Below, piece by piece: positions 22,919 through 32,115 of a stretch of DNA of 39,907 bases. This DNA comes from Paraburkholderia tuberum STM678 (GTDB lineage: Bacteria; Pseudomonadota; Gammaproteobacteria; Burkholderiales; Burkholderiaceae). Numbering within the stretch: position 1 is the stretch's first letter; each line of letters opens with the position of its first letter. The position numbers were made by a program, and so were the translations under genes. The notes under the pieces were generated by a model. The model searched no databases, was not told the DNA's origin, and saw only the letters and a program-made list of their open reading frames with translations. The stretch lies in assembly GCF_902833905.1 (NCBI RefSeq), contig NZ_CADFGP010000060.1:1-39907 (forward strand), given 5' to 3'.

Positions 22919-23037
22919 CGAATGGGACTCCACGTCAGTGATGATCTAACGTCGAGCACGGCGAGGTCGGAACGATCCCATCCCACACGAATCTCTGAAC
23001 ATCCGAAGTGCTTGTTGCTTGCGTACTCAGGATTCGC

Positions 23038-23382
23038 TCAGGCTTCGAACACCGCGCCGTGCACGTTGGCTTCGTCGGCTATGCAGCGATCGATCATACG
23101 GCATACGGCGTCGACCGTGCCGACCATGATCAGTCGCGACGGTCCATGATAGACCCGCACCGGCGCGCGACGCGCGGGCTCGGCGATGTTCAGCGCCGAA
23201 TTCAGCGACACGCGCGCGAACGCCGGCAACGACGACGGCAGACCGGAAGCTTCGGCAACCGCGTCGAACAGCGACGGCGTGCGCGCAGCGGGCGCCTCGA
23301 TTAGCGCGCAGGGCGTGAGCTTGCGCAGATGGCGCAGACGGCCGAACTGGCGAAAGGGCAACAGGCGGGCAAGGCGTTCCAT
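23038..23382 (-). CDS. Hypothetical protein downstream of lexA
   Basis: A 114-residue basic protein with GGAGAG six bases before its ATG. No known domain is recognised; the N-terminal third is Arg/Leu-rich, and the rest is mixed with two Cys. It begins 90 bases after lexA on the same strand with no terminator visible in between, so it may be co-transcribed with lexA and share SOS control. In other bacteria the gene after lexA is often an SOS effector (for example a cell-division inhibitor), but this protein shows no resemblance that I can point to. Confidence 0.65.
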   Translation of the reverse strand: MERLARLLPFRQFGRLRHLRKLTPCALIEAPAARTPSLFDAVAEASGLPSSLPAFARVSLNSALNIAEPARRAPVRVYHGPSRLIMVGTVDAVCRMIDRCIADEANVHGAVFEA

Positions 23383-23472
23383 GAGTCTCTCCAGGCGATT
23401 CGGCGTAGATGCAGGCGTAAATGCGGCTTGGGTCGGACAAACCGGCGCAAGCGTTCTGGCGACAGCGACAGA

Positions 23473-24123
23473 TCAGAACTCGCTGGGGCGGATCAGCCCG
23501 ACCGCGATCCCTTCGAGCGCGAAATCGGCGCTGCCGGTTTCCACGAAGATGTTGTCGTAATCGGGGTTTTCGGCGATCAGTTCGATGCCGTTCGGCCGGC
23601 GCTTCAGACGCTTGACCGTCACGTCGTCGCCAAGCCGCGCAATGATGATCTGGCCGTCCTTCGCTTCGGTGCGCTTTTGCACCGCGAGCAGGTCGCCGTC
23701 GAGAATGCCCGCGTCGCGCATCGACAGGCCGCGCACCTTCAGCAGGTAGTCGGGCTTGCTCGAGAACAGCGCCGGGTCACACGCGTAGTGCTGCGAGATA
23801 TGTTCCTGCGCGAGGATCGGGCTACCCGCAGCGACCCGGCCGATCAGCGGCAACGACAACTGCATCAGGCCCGCATGCGGCAGGGTGAACTGATACGGCG
23901 CGTCCTCCTGCCCGGACAGCAGGCGGATGCCGCGCGACGCGCCGGCCGCGAGTTCGATCACGCCCTTGCGCGCCAGCGCGCGCAGATGCTCTTCCGCGGA
24001 ATTGGCCGAGCTGAACCCGAGTTCGGCGGCAATTTCCGCGCGAGTGGGCGGAAAGCCGGTGCGTTCGATCGCGCGGCGGATCAGATCGAAAACCTGCTGC
24101 TGTCGTGCGGTGAGTTTTGTCAT
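23473..24123 (-). CDS. lexA: LexA repressor
   Basis: A 216-residue SOS regulator. Residues 1-65 form the winged helix DNA-binding domain ('LTARQQQVFDLI...PPTRAEIA'), residues ~90-216 the S24 autoprotease. The cleavage site is Ala99-Gly100 in 'GRVAAGSP'; the catalytic dyad is Ser134 ('RGLSMRDAG') and Lys171 ('TVKRLKR'). The ATG at 24123 gives the standard N-terminus MTKLTARQ; an in-frame GTG two codons earlier is less likely. Two LexA boxes lie directly upstream, so it is autoregulated. The same box type controls the prophage SRAP gene. Confidence 0.97.
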   Translation of the reverse strand: MTKLTARQQQVFDLIRRAIERTGFPPTRAEIAAELGFSSANSAEEHLRALARKGVIELAAGASRGIRLLSGQEDAPYQFTLPHAGLMQLSLPLIGRVAAGSPILAQEHISQHYACDPALFSSKPDYLLKVRGLSMRDAGILDGDLLAVQKRTEAKDGQIIIARLGDDVTVKRLKRRPNGIELIAENPDYDNIFVETGSADFALEGIAVGLIRPSEF

Positions 24124-24128
24124 GGCCA

Positions 24129-24164
24129 CTGTATGTATGAACAGGTGACTGTATTTTTATACAG
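24129..24164 (-). promoter_or_regulatory. Two tandem LexA boxes at the lexA promoter
   Basis: CTGTATGTATGAACAG (24129-24144) and CTGTATTTTTATACAG (24149-24164) are both perfect CTGT-N8-ACAG sites, 20 bases centre to centre, about two helical turns, so two LexA dimers can bind on the same DNA face. The first nearly abuts the start codon. Confidence 0.9.
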
Positions 24165-24292
24165 TATTCGGCGCATTTCAAGCTTTACTTTAAGTTCGGC
24201 GCAACGGCCACGCTGGGGCGTCGTTTATCGGCGACATGACGGCGTTGTCGGCGTCCCAACCGCCGGCGCATCTGTCGTTACCACTTTTGAGT

Positions 24293-24322
24293 ATTAAAAA
24301 ATGAAGAAACATTATTTTTAAT
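24293..24322 (+). promoter_or_regulatory. AT-rich inverted repeat upstream of sbp, possible CysB site
   Basis: ATTAAAAA (24293-24300) and its inverted counterpart in ATTTTTAAT (24314-24322) stand in an AT-rich patch unlike the GC-rich flanks. CysB sites in enteric bacteria are long, AT-rich and poorly conserved, and the cysB gene is at the end of this operon. The link is inferred from position. Confidence 0.4.
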
Positions 24323-24434
24323 AATGAAAGCGCTTCGATAGACTGCCCTCCGGTTGGCGCTCATGTGCACGTGACCGCGACGCAGAACAACACCAGACTC
24401 TCATCAGCGGACCATCACGCGGAGAAAAATTGAA

Positions 24435-25481
24435 ATGAACCATCGGCATATGGGGCTTGCGGCTCGAACCGGAAAACTGATCGCGGCGCTCGCCGTCGGC
24501 GCGGCGGGTGCGTTCGGCATGTTGGGCGCAAGCGGCGTCGCGCACGCCGACACCACGCTGTTGAACGTGTCCTACGATCCGACGCGCGAGCTGTATCAGG
24601 ACATCAATCAGGCATTCGGCAAGGAATGGAAGGCCAGGACCGGCGAAGCCGTCACCTTCAGGCAGTCGCACGGCGGCTCGGGCGCGCAGGCTCGCTCGGT
24701 GCTCGACGGACTGCAGGCCGACGTCGTGACGCTTGCGCTCGCCTATGACATCGACGCGCTCGCGAACAAGGGGCTCGTCGACAGGAACTGGCAAAAGCGT
24801 CTGCCGGACAACGCATCGCCGTACACGTCGACGATCGTGTTTCTGGTGCGCAAGGGCAACCCGAAGCACATCAAGGATTGGGACGATCTGGTGAAGCCGG
24901 GCGTGTCGATCGTGACGCCGAATCCGAAGACCTCGGGCGGCGCGCGCTGGAACTACCTGGCCGCGTGGGCGTACGCCGAGCATCAACCGGGCGGCAACGA
25001 CCAGAAGGCCAGGGAGTTCGTCGGCAAGCTGTACAGGAACGCCGGCGTGCTCGATTCGGGCGCGCGCGGCGCGACCACGAGCTTCGTGCAGCGCGGTATC
25101 GGCGACGTGCTGATCGCGTGGGAAAACGAGGCGTTCCTGTCGCTGAAGGAGTTTGGTCCGGACAAGTTCGAGATCGTGGTGCCGTCGGTGAGCATTCTGG
25201 CCGAGCCGCCGGTCGCGGTGGTCGACAAGGTCGTCGACAAACACGGCACGCGCAAGCTGGCCGAGGCGTATCTGAACTTCCTGTATAGCGAGCAAGGTCA
25301 GGAGATCGCCGCGCGCAATTTCTATCGTCCGCGTTCCAGCAAGGTGCCCGCCGATCTGACCGCGAAGTTTCCGAAGCTGAAGCTGTACACGATCGACGAT
25401 TCGTTCGGCGGTTGGACCAACGCGCAGAAGACCCATTTCGCGGACGGCGGCGTGTTCGATTCGATTTATCAGCCGCAGTAA
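24435..25481 (+). CDS. sbp: Sulfate ABC transporter, periplasmic binding protein
   Basis: A 348-residue protein with a Sec signal peptide (residues 1-38, cleavage after 'GVAHA'). The mature sequence 'TLLNVSYDPTRELYQ', 'QSHGGSGAQARSVLDGLQADVVTLALAYDID', split over the fold, and 'NPKTSGGARWNYLAAW' are the sulfate/thiosulfate-binding motifs of the Sbp/CysP family. It captures sulfate in the periplasm and delivers it to CysT-CysW. First gene of the sbp-cysT-cysW-cysA cluster. A hairpin in the gap after it probably lowers expression of the membrane components relative to this abundant protein. Confidence 0.95.
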   Translation: MNHRHMGLAARTGKLIAALAVGAAGAFGMLGASGVAHADTTLLNVSYDPTRELYQDINQAFGKEWKARTGEAVTFRQSHGGSGAQARSVLDGLQADVVTLALAYDIDALANKGLVDRNWQKRLPDNASPYTSTIVFLVRKGNPKHIKDWDDLVKPGVSIVTPNPKTSGGARWNYLAAWAYAEHQPGGNDQKAREFVGKLYRNAGVLDSGARGATTSFVQRGIGDVLIAWENEAFLSLKEFGPDKFEIVVPSVSILAEPPVAVVDKVVDKHGTRKLAEAYLNFLYSEQGQEIAARNFYRPRSSKVPADLTAKFPKLKLYTIDDSFGGWTNAQKTHFADGGVFDSIYQPQ

Positions 25482-25516
25482 GAACCACCGCCTGAATCAC
25501 AGCCAGGGGAAAAAGG

Positions 25517-25538
25517 GCGCGCCCAATGGGCGCGCTTT
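25517..25538 (+). terminator. Intra-operon terminator-like hairpin after sbp
   Basis: A perfect 8-bp stem (GCGCGCCC / GGGCGCGC) with a 3-base loop is followed by only three T residues. Because cysT continues the operon, it is more likely a partial terminator or mRNA 3'-end stabiliser than a full stop. Confidence 0.6.
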
Positions 25539-25641
25539 CGGCTAACCGGGGTCCGGTGGCCAGCAGTGCGGCAGTACCGCAGTACGGCAGCACGGCAAAA
25601 CGAACAACCGCGCGAGCATCAACCATGAACGAGTATCCAGC

Positions 25642-26538
25642 ATGACCACGTTGACCTTCCGCAAGCCGAGCGCATTGCCCGGTTTTGGCCTGACACTCGG
25701 CATCACGGTGGCTTATCTGAGCCTCGTGGTGCTGATTCCATTGGCGACGACCTTTCTGAAAACCGCGACGCTCGACTGGGATCAGTTCGTGCGCGCGGTC
25801 ACGTCGCCGCGTGTGCTCGCGTCGTATCGGCTGACGTTTTTCTCGGCGCTAGGCGGCGCGCTGATCAACGCGGTGTTCGGCTTTCTCGTCGCGTGGGTGC
25901 TGGTGCGCTACACGTTTCCGTTCAAGCGTATCGTCGATGCGGTCGTCGATCTGCCATTCGCGTTGCCCACCTCGGTGGCGGGCATTTCGCTCGCGGCCGT
26001 GTATGCGGGCAACGGCTGGATCGGCCAGTTCCTCGCGCCGCTCGGCATCAAGATCGCGTTCACGCCGGCGGGCGTGCTGGTCGCGCTGACGTTCATCGGC
26101 CTGCCGTTCGTCGTGCGCACCGTGCAACCGGTGCTCGAGGAGTTCGAGCGCGAGCAGGAGGAGGCGGCCGCGTGTCTCGGCGCGTCGCGCTGGCTCACGT
26201 TTCGCCGCGTCGTGCTGCCGGCCGTGTTGCCGGCTCTGCTGACCGGCTTCGCGCTCGCGTTTGCGCGCGCGCTCGGCGAATACGGCTCGGTAATCTTCAT
26301 CGCCGGCAATGTGCCGATGAAGTCGGAGATCACGTCGCTCCTGATCATCACGAAGCTCGAGCAATACGACTATGCGGGCGCGACGGCGCTCGCGGTCGTG
26401 ATGCTGGTCGTGTCGTTCCTGATGCTGCTGTCGATCAACACGCTGCAGTGGTATCTGCAGCGGCGCACGAGCCGCGGCAAGACGGGATCGGCGCCAGTGG
26501 CCACGAGCGTCGCCGCTATTGGTGGAGGTGTGCAATGA
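25642..26538 (+). CDS. cysT: Sulfate ABC transporter permease CysT (CysU)
   Basis: A 298-residue inner-membrane permease with about six transmembrane helices. The EAA coupling loop is visible as 'EEAAACLGASRWLTFRRVVLPAV' in two blocks (residues ~173-195), followed by 'ALGEYGSVIFIAGN', characteristic of CysT. It forms a heterodimer with CysW; the stop overlaps the cysW start (ATGAGCC... begins four bases before it ends), so the two are made in step. Confidence 0.95.
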   Translation: MTTLTFRKPSALPGFGLTLGITVAYLSLVVLIPLATTFLKTATLDWDQFVRAVTSPRVLASYRLTFFSALGGALINAVFGFLVAWVLVRYTFPFKRIVDAVVDLPFALPTSVAGISLAAVYAGNGWIGQFLAPLGIKIAFTPAGVLVALTFIGLPFVVRTVQPVLEEFEREQEEAAACLGASRWLTFRRVVLPAVLPALLTGFALAFARALGEYGSVIFIAGNVPMKSEITSLLIITKLEQYDYAGATALAVVMLVVSFLMLLSINTLQWYLQRRTSRGKTGSAPVATSVAAIGGGVQ

Positions 26539-27542
26539 GCCGCGTTCCGACCCACCCGGCGAGCGTGGCGCGTCGCCCCGATCCGGTCAGCGAGCCGGCG
26601 CTCGTGCGCTGGCTGCTGATCGGCCTCGCACTGCTGTTTCTCGCGCTGTTTCTGGCCGTGCCGCTCGCCGCGGTGTTCTACCAGGCGCTGAACAAGGGGC
26701 TGCGTTTTTACTTCGAAGCGCTCGCCGATCCGGATGCGCTGTCGGCGATCAAACTGACGCTGCTCACCGCGGCGATCGCAGTGCCGCTGAACCTCGTGTT
26801 CGGCCTTGCGGCGTCGTGGTGTATCGCGAAGTTCGAATTCCGCGGCAAGGCGCTGCTGACCACGTTGATCGATCTGCCGTTTTCGGTGTCGCCGGTGATC
26901 TCCGGCCTGATCTACGTGCTGATGTTCGGCGCGCAGGGCTGGTTCGGCCCGTGGCTCGAAGATCACAACGTGCAGATCATCTTCGCGGTGCCGGGCATCG
27001 TGCTCGCGACGATCTTCGTCACGTTCCCGTTCGTCGCGCGCGAGCTGATTCCGCTGATGCAGGCGCAGGGCAACGACGAGGAAGAAGCCGCGCACGTGCT
27101 CGGCGCATCGGGCTGGCAGACGTTCCGTCGCGTCACGCTGCCGAACGTCAAGTGGGGTCTGCTGTACGGCGTGATTCTGTGCAATGCGCGCGCAATGGGC
27201 GAGTTCGGCGCGGTGTCGGTCGTGTCGGGCCATATTCGCGGGCAGACCGACACGATGCCGCTGCACGTCGAAATCCTCTACAACGAGTACAACTTCTCGG
27301 CCGCGTTCGCCGTGGCCTCGCTGCTCGCGCTGCTGGCGCTGGTCACGCTGGGGCTCAAGCTGCTGGCCGAGCGTCATATGTCGGCGGAACTGTCGGCGGC
27401 GCGCGAAGTGCCTGCGTATGCGGGGCCCGTGTCGCCGTCCGGCGCTTCGCAGGCCAATAGCGCGCAGTCCGCTTCTCATTCGTTTTTCGTCAACGCCACG
27501 CCTGCGTCGCAGCGACATCCGCTCAAGCAAGGAGAGCTGTAA
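26535..27542 (+). CDS. cysW: Sulfate ABC transporter permease CysW
   Basis: A 335-residue permease. The ATG at 26535 follows GGAGG and overlaps the cysT stop (ATGA). Six transmembrane helices; EAA loop 'EEAAHVLGASGWQTFRRVTLP'-type block near residues ~175-195, then 'AMGEFGAVSVVSGHIRGQTD', diagnostic of CysW. The C-terminal ~45 residues are a low-complexity tail (Ala/Ser/Pro) not found in the enteric protein. It ends directly before the cysA start. Confidence 0.95.
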   Translation: MSRVPTHPASVARRPDPVSEPALVRWLLIGLALLFLALFLAVPLAAVFYQALNKGLRFYFEALADPDALSAIKLTLLTAAIAVPLNLVFGLAASWCIAKFEFRGKALLTTLIDLPFSVSPVISGLIYVLMFGAQGWFGPWLEDHNVQIIFAVPGIVLATIFVTFPFVARELIPLMQAQGNDEEEAAHVLGASGWQTFRRVTLPNVKWGLLYGVILCNARAMGEFGAVSVVSGHIRGQTDTMPLHVEILYNEYNFSAAFAVASLLALLALVTLGLKLLAERHMSAELSAAREVPAYAGPVSPSGASQANSAQSASHSFFVNATPASQRHPLKQGEL

Positions 27543-28601
27543 ATGGGTATCACCGTTCGTAACCTGCAAAAGCGCTTCGGCGATTTCGTCGCGCTCGACA
27601 ACGTGTCGCTCGACTTTCCGCCGGGCGAACTCGTCGCGCTGCTCGGGCCGTCGGGTTGCGGCAAGACGACGTTGCTGCGTGTGATCGCCGGCCTCGAATA
27701 CGCGGACGGCGGCCGGGTCGAGCTGCAAGGCCAGGATGTCGCGGCGGTCGGCGCGCGTGAGCGCGAGGTGGGTTTCGTGTTCCAGCACTACGCGCTGTTC
27801 CGGCATATGACGGTGTTCGAAAACGTCGCGTTCGGGCTGCGCGTGAAGCCGCGCAGGGAACGTCCGTCCGAGAAGGTGATTCGTGAGAAGGTGCATGAGT
27901 TGCTGAAGCTCGTGCAGCTCGACTGGCTCGCGCAGCGCTATCCGTCGGAGCTGTCCGGCGGCCAGCGCCAGCGCATCGCGCTCGCACGTGCGTTGGCCGT
28001 GGAGCCGAAGGTGCTGTTGCTCGACGAGCCGTTCGGCGCGCTCGACGCGAAGGTGCGCAAGGAACTGCGCAGCTGGTTGCGTCGCCTGCACGACGATCTG
28101 CATATTTCGACGATCTTCGTCACGCACGATCAGGAAGAAGCGCTCGAAGTGGCGGACCGCATCGTCGTGCTCAATCGCGGGCATGTCGAGCAGGTCGGCA
28201 GCCCACAGGGGGTGTACGACCATCCGCAGACGCCGTTCGTCTACGAGTTTCTCGGCGCGGCGAACCGTCTGCACGGCAGCGTCGATGCGCAAGGCTTCGT
28301 CGTCGATGGCGCGGCGCTGCCGGTCGCTATCGCGGCGGGTTTTAGGGGCCCGGCGTTCGCCTATGTGCGGCCGCACGATCTGCAGTTGTATCCGCAGGCG
28401 GCGGGGCATCGCGAGGGCATTGTCGTCGACGTGCGGCGCGTGGTGACGCTCGGCGGTTCGGTGCGCGTCGAGCTCGCCGGTCGCGAGGGCAATCTGCTCG
28501 AAGCCGAACTCGATCGCGAAACGTGGCGTGATCTGCAACTCGCGATCGGCGACGGCGTGACCGCGGTGCCGCGCGCGCTGCGGGTGTTTCCGGCGCAGTG
28601 A
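27543..28601 (+). CDS. cysA: Sulfate ABC transporter ATPase CysA
   Basis: A 352-residue ATPase that starts at the base after the cysW stop, with AGGAGAG upstream. Walker A 'GPSGCGKTT' (residues 35-43), signature 'LSGGQRQRIALARALA', Walker B 'VLLLDEPFGALD' and switch His in 'VTHDQEEA' are intact. The C-terminal ~110 residues form the TOBE-type regulatory domain ('AYVRPHDLQL...GSVRVEL'). It powers sulfate/thiosulfate import for cysteine synthesis. Confidence 0.97.
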   Translation: MGITVRNLQKRFGDFVALDNVSLDFPPGELVALLGPSGCGKTTLLRVIAGLEYADGGRVELQGQDVAAVGAREREVGFVFQHYALFRHMTVFENVAFGLRVKPRRERPSEKVIREKVHELLKLVQLDWLAQRYPSELSGGQRQRIALARALAVEPKVLLLDEPFGALDAKVRKELRSWLRRLHDDLHISTIFVTHDQEEALEVADRIVVLNRGHVEQVGSPQGVYDHPQTPFVYEFLGAANRLHGSVDAQGFVVDGAALPVAIAAGFRGPAFAYVRPHDLQLYPQAAGHREGIVVDVRRVVTLGGSVRVELAGREGNLLEAELDRETWRDLQLAIGDGVTAVPRALRVFPAQ

Positions 28602-28719
28602 GGTGGCGGCGCCGCTGTGCGGCGCTGATGACAAGAGAGAACGTATCGGCCGTACCGCGTGCTTCGCCTGGCATGTGCGGCTCCAATAACTCAACTCTGG
28701 CGGAACCGGAGACACAACG

Positions 28720-29646
28720 ATGAATTTCCAGCAATTGCGCTTCGTGCGCGAAGCCGTGCGGCAGAACATGAACCTGACCGAAGTGGCGAACGTGCTCTAC
28801 ACGTCGCAGTCGGGCGTATCGAAGCAGATCAAGGATCTCGAGGACGAACTCGGGGTCGACATCTTCATCCGCCGCGGTAAGCGTCTGACCGGGCTCACCG
28901 AACCGGGCAAGGCCGTGCATCAGTTGATCGAGCGGATGCTGCTCGATGCGGAGAATCTGCGCCGCGTCGCGCGTCAGTACGCGGATCAGGACAGCGGCCA
29001 CCTCGTCGTCGCGACCACCCACACGCAGGCACGCTACGCATTGCCGAAGGTGATTCGGCAGTTCACGTCGGTGTTCCCGAAAGTGCATCTGGCGCTGCGC
29101 CAGGGCAGCCCGCAGCAGATCGCGCAGATGATCATCAACGGCGAGGCGGATATCGGCATCTCGACCGAGGCGCTCGACCGTTTTCCCGACATCGTCACGT
29201 TCCCGTGCTATTCGTGGCATCACGTCGTGGTGGTGCCGAAGGATCATCCGCTCGTCGGCCGAGCGAATCTGACGCTCGACGAGATCGCCGAATTCCCGAT
29301 CGTCACCTACGACCAGGACTTCACCGGCCGCTCGCATATCGATCAGGCGTTCGCGAAAGCGGGTGCGTTGCCCGACGTCGTGCTGACCGCGATCGACGCC
29401 GACGTGATCAAGACCTACGTCGAACTCGGCATGGGCATCGGCGTGGTCGCGGCAATGGCCTACGACCCGAAGCGCGACAGCGAACTCGTCGCGCTCGACA
29501 CGCAGCATCTGTTCGAGGCGAGCACGACGCGCGTCGGCTTGCGCAAGGGCGCGTTCCTGCGCGCGTACGCCTATCGGTTGATCGAGATGTTCGCGCCGCA
29601 GTTGAGCGAGGCGGACATCGCGGCGCAGTTGCGCGAGGCGGCTTAG
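28720..29646 (+). CDS. cysB: CysB-type LysR regulator of sulfur assimilation
   Basis: A 308-residue protein. 'MNFQQLRFVREAVRQNMNLTEVA' starts the winged helix-turn-helix with 'YTSQSGVSKQIKDLEDELG', which is specific to CysB/Cbl. The effector domain has 'TTHTQARYALPKVI' near the start and 'TYDQDFTGRSHID', where CysB binds acetylserine and sulfate-related ligands. Location 118 bases after cysA links it to the transporter operon, which it probably activates under sulfur limitation. Confidence 0.95.
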   Translation: MNFQQLRFVREAVRQNMNLTEVANVLYTSQSGVSKQIKDLEDELGVDIFIRRGKRLTGLTEPGKAVHQLIERMLLDAENLRRVARQYADQDSGHLVVATTHTQARYALPKVIRQFTSVFPKVHLALRQGSPQQIAQMIINGEADIGISTEALDRFPDIVTFPCYSWHHVVVVPKDHPLVGRANLTLDEIAEFPIVTYDQDFTGRSHIDQAFAKAGALPDVVLTAIDADVIKTYVELGMGIGVVAAMAYDPKRDSELVALDTQHLFEASTTRVGLRKGAFLRAYAYRLIEMFAPQLSEADIAAQLREAA

Positions 29647-29824
29647 GGCTGCGAGCAGCTTAGGGTGGGACTTGCACCCGTCGTCGATACTTGTGGTGAT
29701 GAGTGCAATTGGGCACCGCATGAGATTTAAGCCCGCTCGCGCGTTGCGCACGCTCGCGCAAGCCGAACCCGCGTCCGGTCTTCCACGCATGGCGACGCGA
29801 AGCGCATCGCTTACAATCGCCGCC

Positions 29825-30871
29825 ATGAATACCTCGACTTCTCCCTCTCTCCCGATTTCCCCCGGCCATAGCACCGCGCCGACGCTGCCGCGCATCGCGG
29901 TGCTCGCGACCGGCGGCACGATCGCCGGCGCGGCCCCGGATGCGGCCAATACGTCGGGCTATCAGGCGGGCGTCGTCGGCGTCGATCAACTGCTCGCGGC
30001 GGTGCCGGCGCTGTCCGCGGTCGCGCGAATCGCGCCCGAGCAGATCGCCAGCGTCGACAGCAAGGACATGTCGCTGCCGCTGTGGACCACACTCGCGCAA
30101 CGTATCAACACGCTGCTCGCGACGGACGACGTCGACGGCCTGGTGGTCACGCACGGTACCGATACGCTCGAAGAAACAGCCTATCTGCTGCATCTGACCG
30201 TCAAATCGGACAAGCCGGTCGTGCTGACCGCGGCGATGCGCCCAGCGTCGGCGCTCTCCGCCGACGGTCCGCTGAACCTGCTAAACGCGGTGACGGTCGC
30301 CGCGCACGCGGCGGCACGCGGGCAGGGCGTGCTGGTTGCGTTCAACAACCGGATTCACAGCGCGCGCGACGTCGTGAAAACGAGCACCTATGCGGTCGAT
30401 GCGTTCCAGTCGCCCGAAATTGGCGCGCTCGGCTGGGTGCAGGATGGCCGCGTCGAGTTCCAGCGCGGCGTGGTGCGCGCGCATACGGTCGCGAGTGAAT
30501 TCGCAATCGATGCGGCGTGGCCGCAGGTGGAGATCGTCACGAGCTATGCGGGCGTGTCGCGGATCGCCATCGATGCGCTGGTGGCCGCGGATGTGCGCGG
30601 CATCGTCGTGGCGGGAACGGGCAATGGCTCGATCCACCAGTCGTTGCAACAGGCACTGGCGGATGCCGCGTTGCGCGGCGTGGCGGTGGTGCGCTCGTCG
30701 CGCGTGGGTTCGGGGCATGTGATGCGCAACGGCGCGGCGGCCGACGACGCGCTCGGTTTCGTCAGCGCCGGTTCGCTGAATCCGTACAAGGCGAGGGTGC
30801 TGCTGATGCTGGCGCTGGCCGCGGGCCACACTGCGCCGGCGGCGTTGCAGAAGGTGTTCGATACGTATTGA
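29825..30871 (+). CDS. Asparaginase
   Basis: A 348-residue enzyme of the bacterial asparaginase (type I/II) family. The nucleophile Thr32 lies in 'ATGGTIAG', and the second catalytic pair Thr112-Asp113 in 'VVTHGTDTLEETAY'. Later blocks 'MRPASALSADGPLNLLNAV' and 'GTGNGSIHQSL' are typical. It converts asparagine to aspartate and ammonia. There is no clear signal peptide (the first 20 residues are Ser/Pro/Thr-rich), so it may be cytoplasmic. The ATG at 29825 has only a weak ribosome-binding site. It appears to be a single gene. Confidence 0.9.
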   Translation: MNTSTSPSLPISPGHSTAPTLPRIAVLATGGTIAGAAPDAANTSGYQAGVVGVDQLLAAVPALSAVARIAPEQIASVDSKDMSLPLWTTLAQRINTLLATDDVDGLVVTHGTDTLEETAYLLHLTVKSDKPVVLTAAMRPASALSADGPLNLLNAVTVAAHAAARGQGVLVAFNNRIHSARDVVKTSTYAVDAFQSPEIGALGWVQDGRVEFQRGVVRAHTVASEFAIDAAWPQVEIVTSYAGVSRIAIDALVAADVRGIVVAGTGNGSIHQSLQQALADAALRGVAVVRSSRVGSGHVMRNGAAADDALGFVSAGSLNPYKARVLLMLALAAGHTAPAALQKVFDTY

Positions 30872-31131
30872 TTGGCGAATCCGACAGCCGGACACCCGAC
30901 GACGACGTCTGACCGGACCAAGGCTTCCCCGTCACCGACGGGTGCCGCTGCGGACCCCACTTGCCGCTCTCAGCCCAGAGCGGCGCGATTTGCCCGTTAC
31001 GCCGCGCCGGCAACCCAAGCTGCCGTGCAACGAACGGGCGCCCCACCTGTGTTCACCGTGAGCTCGCCGATGCCGAAGCGGCAACCGGCGGAATCAACGG
31101 CGAGCTGAACTGAAGAGGAAGCACGAAGACT

Positions 31132-32043
31132 TCAAGCCGCCTTCGCTTCCTCGCTATCCGGCGCCTGCGCGACCTCATGATTCGCCATGATTTCGAGCGC
31201 GCGCACCATCGCCGAGTGATCCCACGCCTTGCCGCCGTTCGCGGCGCAGACGCTGAACAGTTGCTGCGCGCTCGCGGTATGCGGCAGCGCGATGCCGAGC
31301 TTACGCGCGCCATCGAGCGCGAGATTCAAGTCCTTCTGATGCAACTCGATCCGGAAACCCGGATTGAACCTGCGCTTCGTCATGCGCTCGCCATGCACTT
31401 CGAGAATCCGCGACGACGCGAAGCCGCCCATCAGCGCGCGTCGCACCCGCTCTGGGTCGGCGCCCGAGCGCGACGCGAACAGCAGCGCTTCCGCGACCGC
31501 TTCGATGTTCAGCGCGACGATGATCTGGTTCGCGACCTTGCAGGTCTGACCCGCGCCGTTGTCGCCGATCAGCGAGATGTTCTTGCCCATCAGTTCGAAC
31601 AACGGCTTGGCCAGTGCAAAGGCTTTCGCGGGACCGCCGACCATGATCGTCAGCGACGCATCCCGCGCGCCGATTTCGCCGCCGGACACCGGCGCATCGA
31701 GATAGTCGACGCCGAGCGCGTTGATCTTCTTCGCGAACGCCTGGGTGTCGAGCGGCGAGATCGAGCTCATGTCGATGACGAGCTTGCCTTTGGTGAGGCC
31801 GGCGGCGACGCCGTCGTCGGCGAACAGCACGTTGGCGACGTCCGGCGTGTCCGGCACCATGATGATGACGATGTCGGCGGCCTGCGCGACCGCGGTCGAA
31901 CTGGCGACCACGCTCGTGCTCTTCGCGATGTCGTCCGGTACCGGATACGCGCCGTTCACGAACAGCGAGTGACCGCCCTTGATGAGGTTGCGCGCCATGT
32001 GCGCGCCCATGATGCCGAGTCCGATGAAGCCGATCTTTGCCAT
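31132..32043 (-). CDS. glxR: Tartronate semialdehyde reductase (2-hydroxy-3-oxopropionate reductase)
   Basis: A 303-residue beta-hydroxyacid dehydrogenase. The Rossmann motif 'GFIGLGIMGAHMARNL' (residues ~5-20), substrate motif 'DAPVSGGEIGA' and catalytic Lys in 'GQTCKVANQ' are all present. It reduces tartronate semialdehyde to D-glycerate with NAD(P)H. It is the last of three genes gcl-hyi-glxR on the minus strand, so it finishes the route from glyoxylate to glycerate. Confidence 0.93.
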   Translation of the reverse strand: MAKIGFIGLGIMGAHMARNLIKGGHSLFVNGAYPVPDDIAKSTSVVASSTAVAQAADIVIIMVPDTPDVANVLFADDGVAAGLTKGKLVIDMSSISPLDTQAFAKKINALGVDYLDAPVSGGEIGARDASLTIMVGGPAKAFALAKPLFELMGKNISLIGDNGAGQTCKVANQIIVALNIEAVAEALLFASRSGADPERVRRALMGGFASSRILEVHGERMTKRRFNPGFRIELHQKDLNLALDGARKLGIALPHTASAQQLFSVCAANGGKAWDHSAMVRALEIMANHEVAQAPDSEEAKAA

Positions 32044-32115
32044 GTGTGTGAATCTCCAGGTTGATAGGGGGCGTGCGTTGAGGCTTCAGGGTTCCATCAG
32101 GAACCCCAAGGCGCC

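Noticed and set aside
26370..28769. A 799-codon open frame on the minus strand
   Set aside because: It covers cysT-cysW-cysA in antisense and has Arg/His/Gln-rich composition without any motif; the three transporter genes explain the region.
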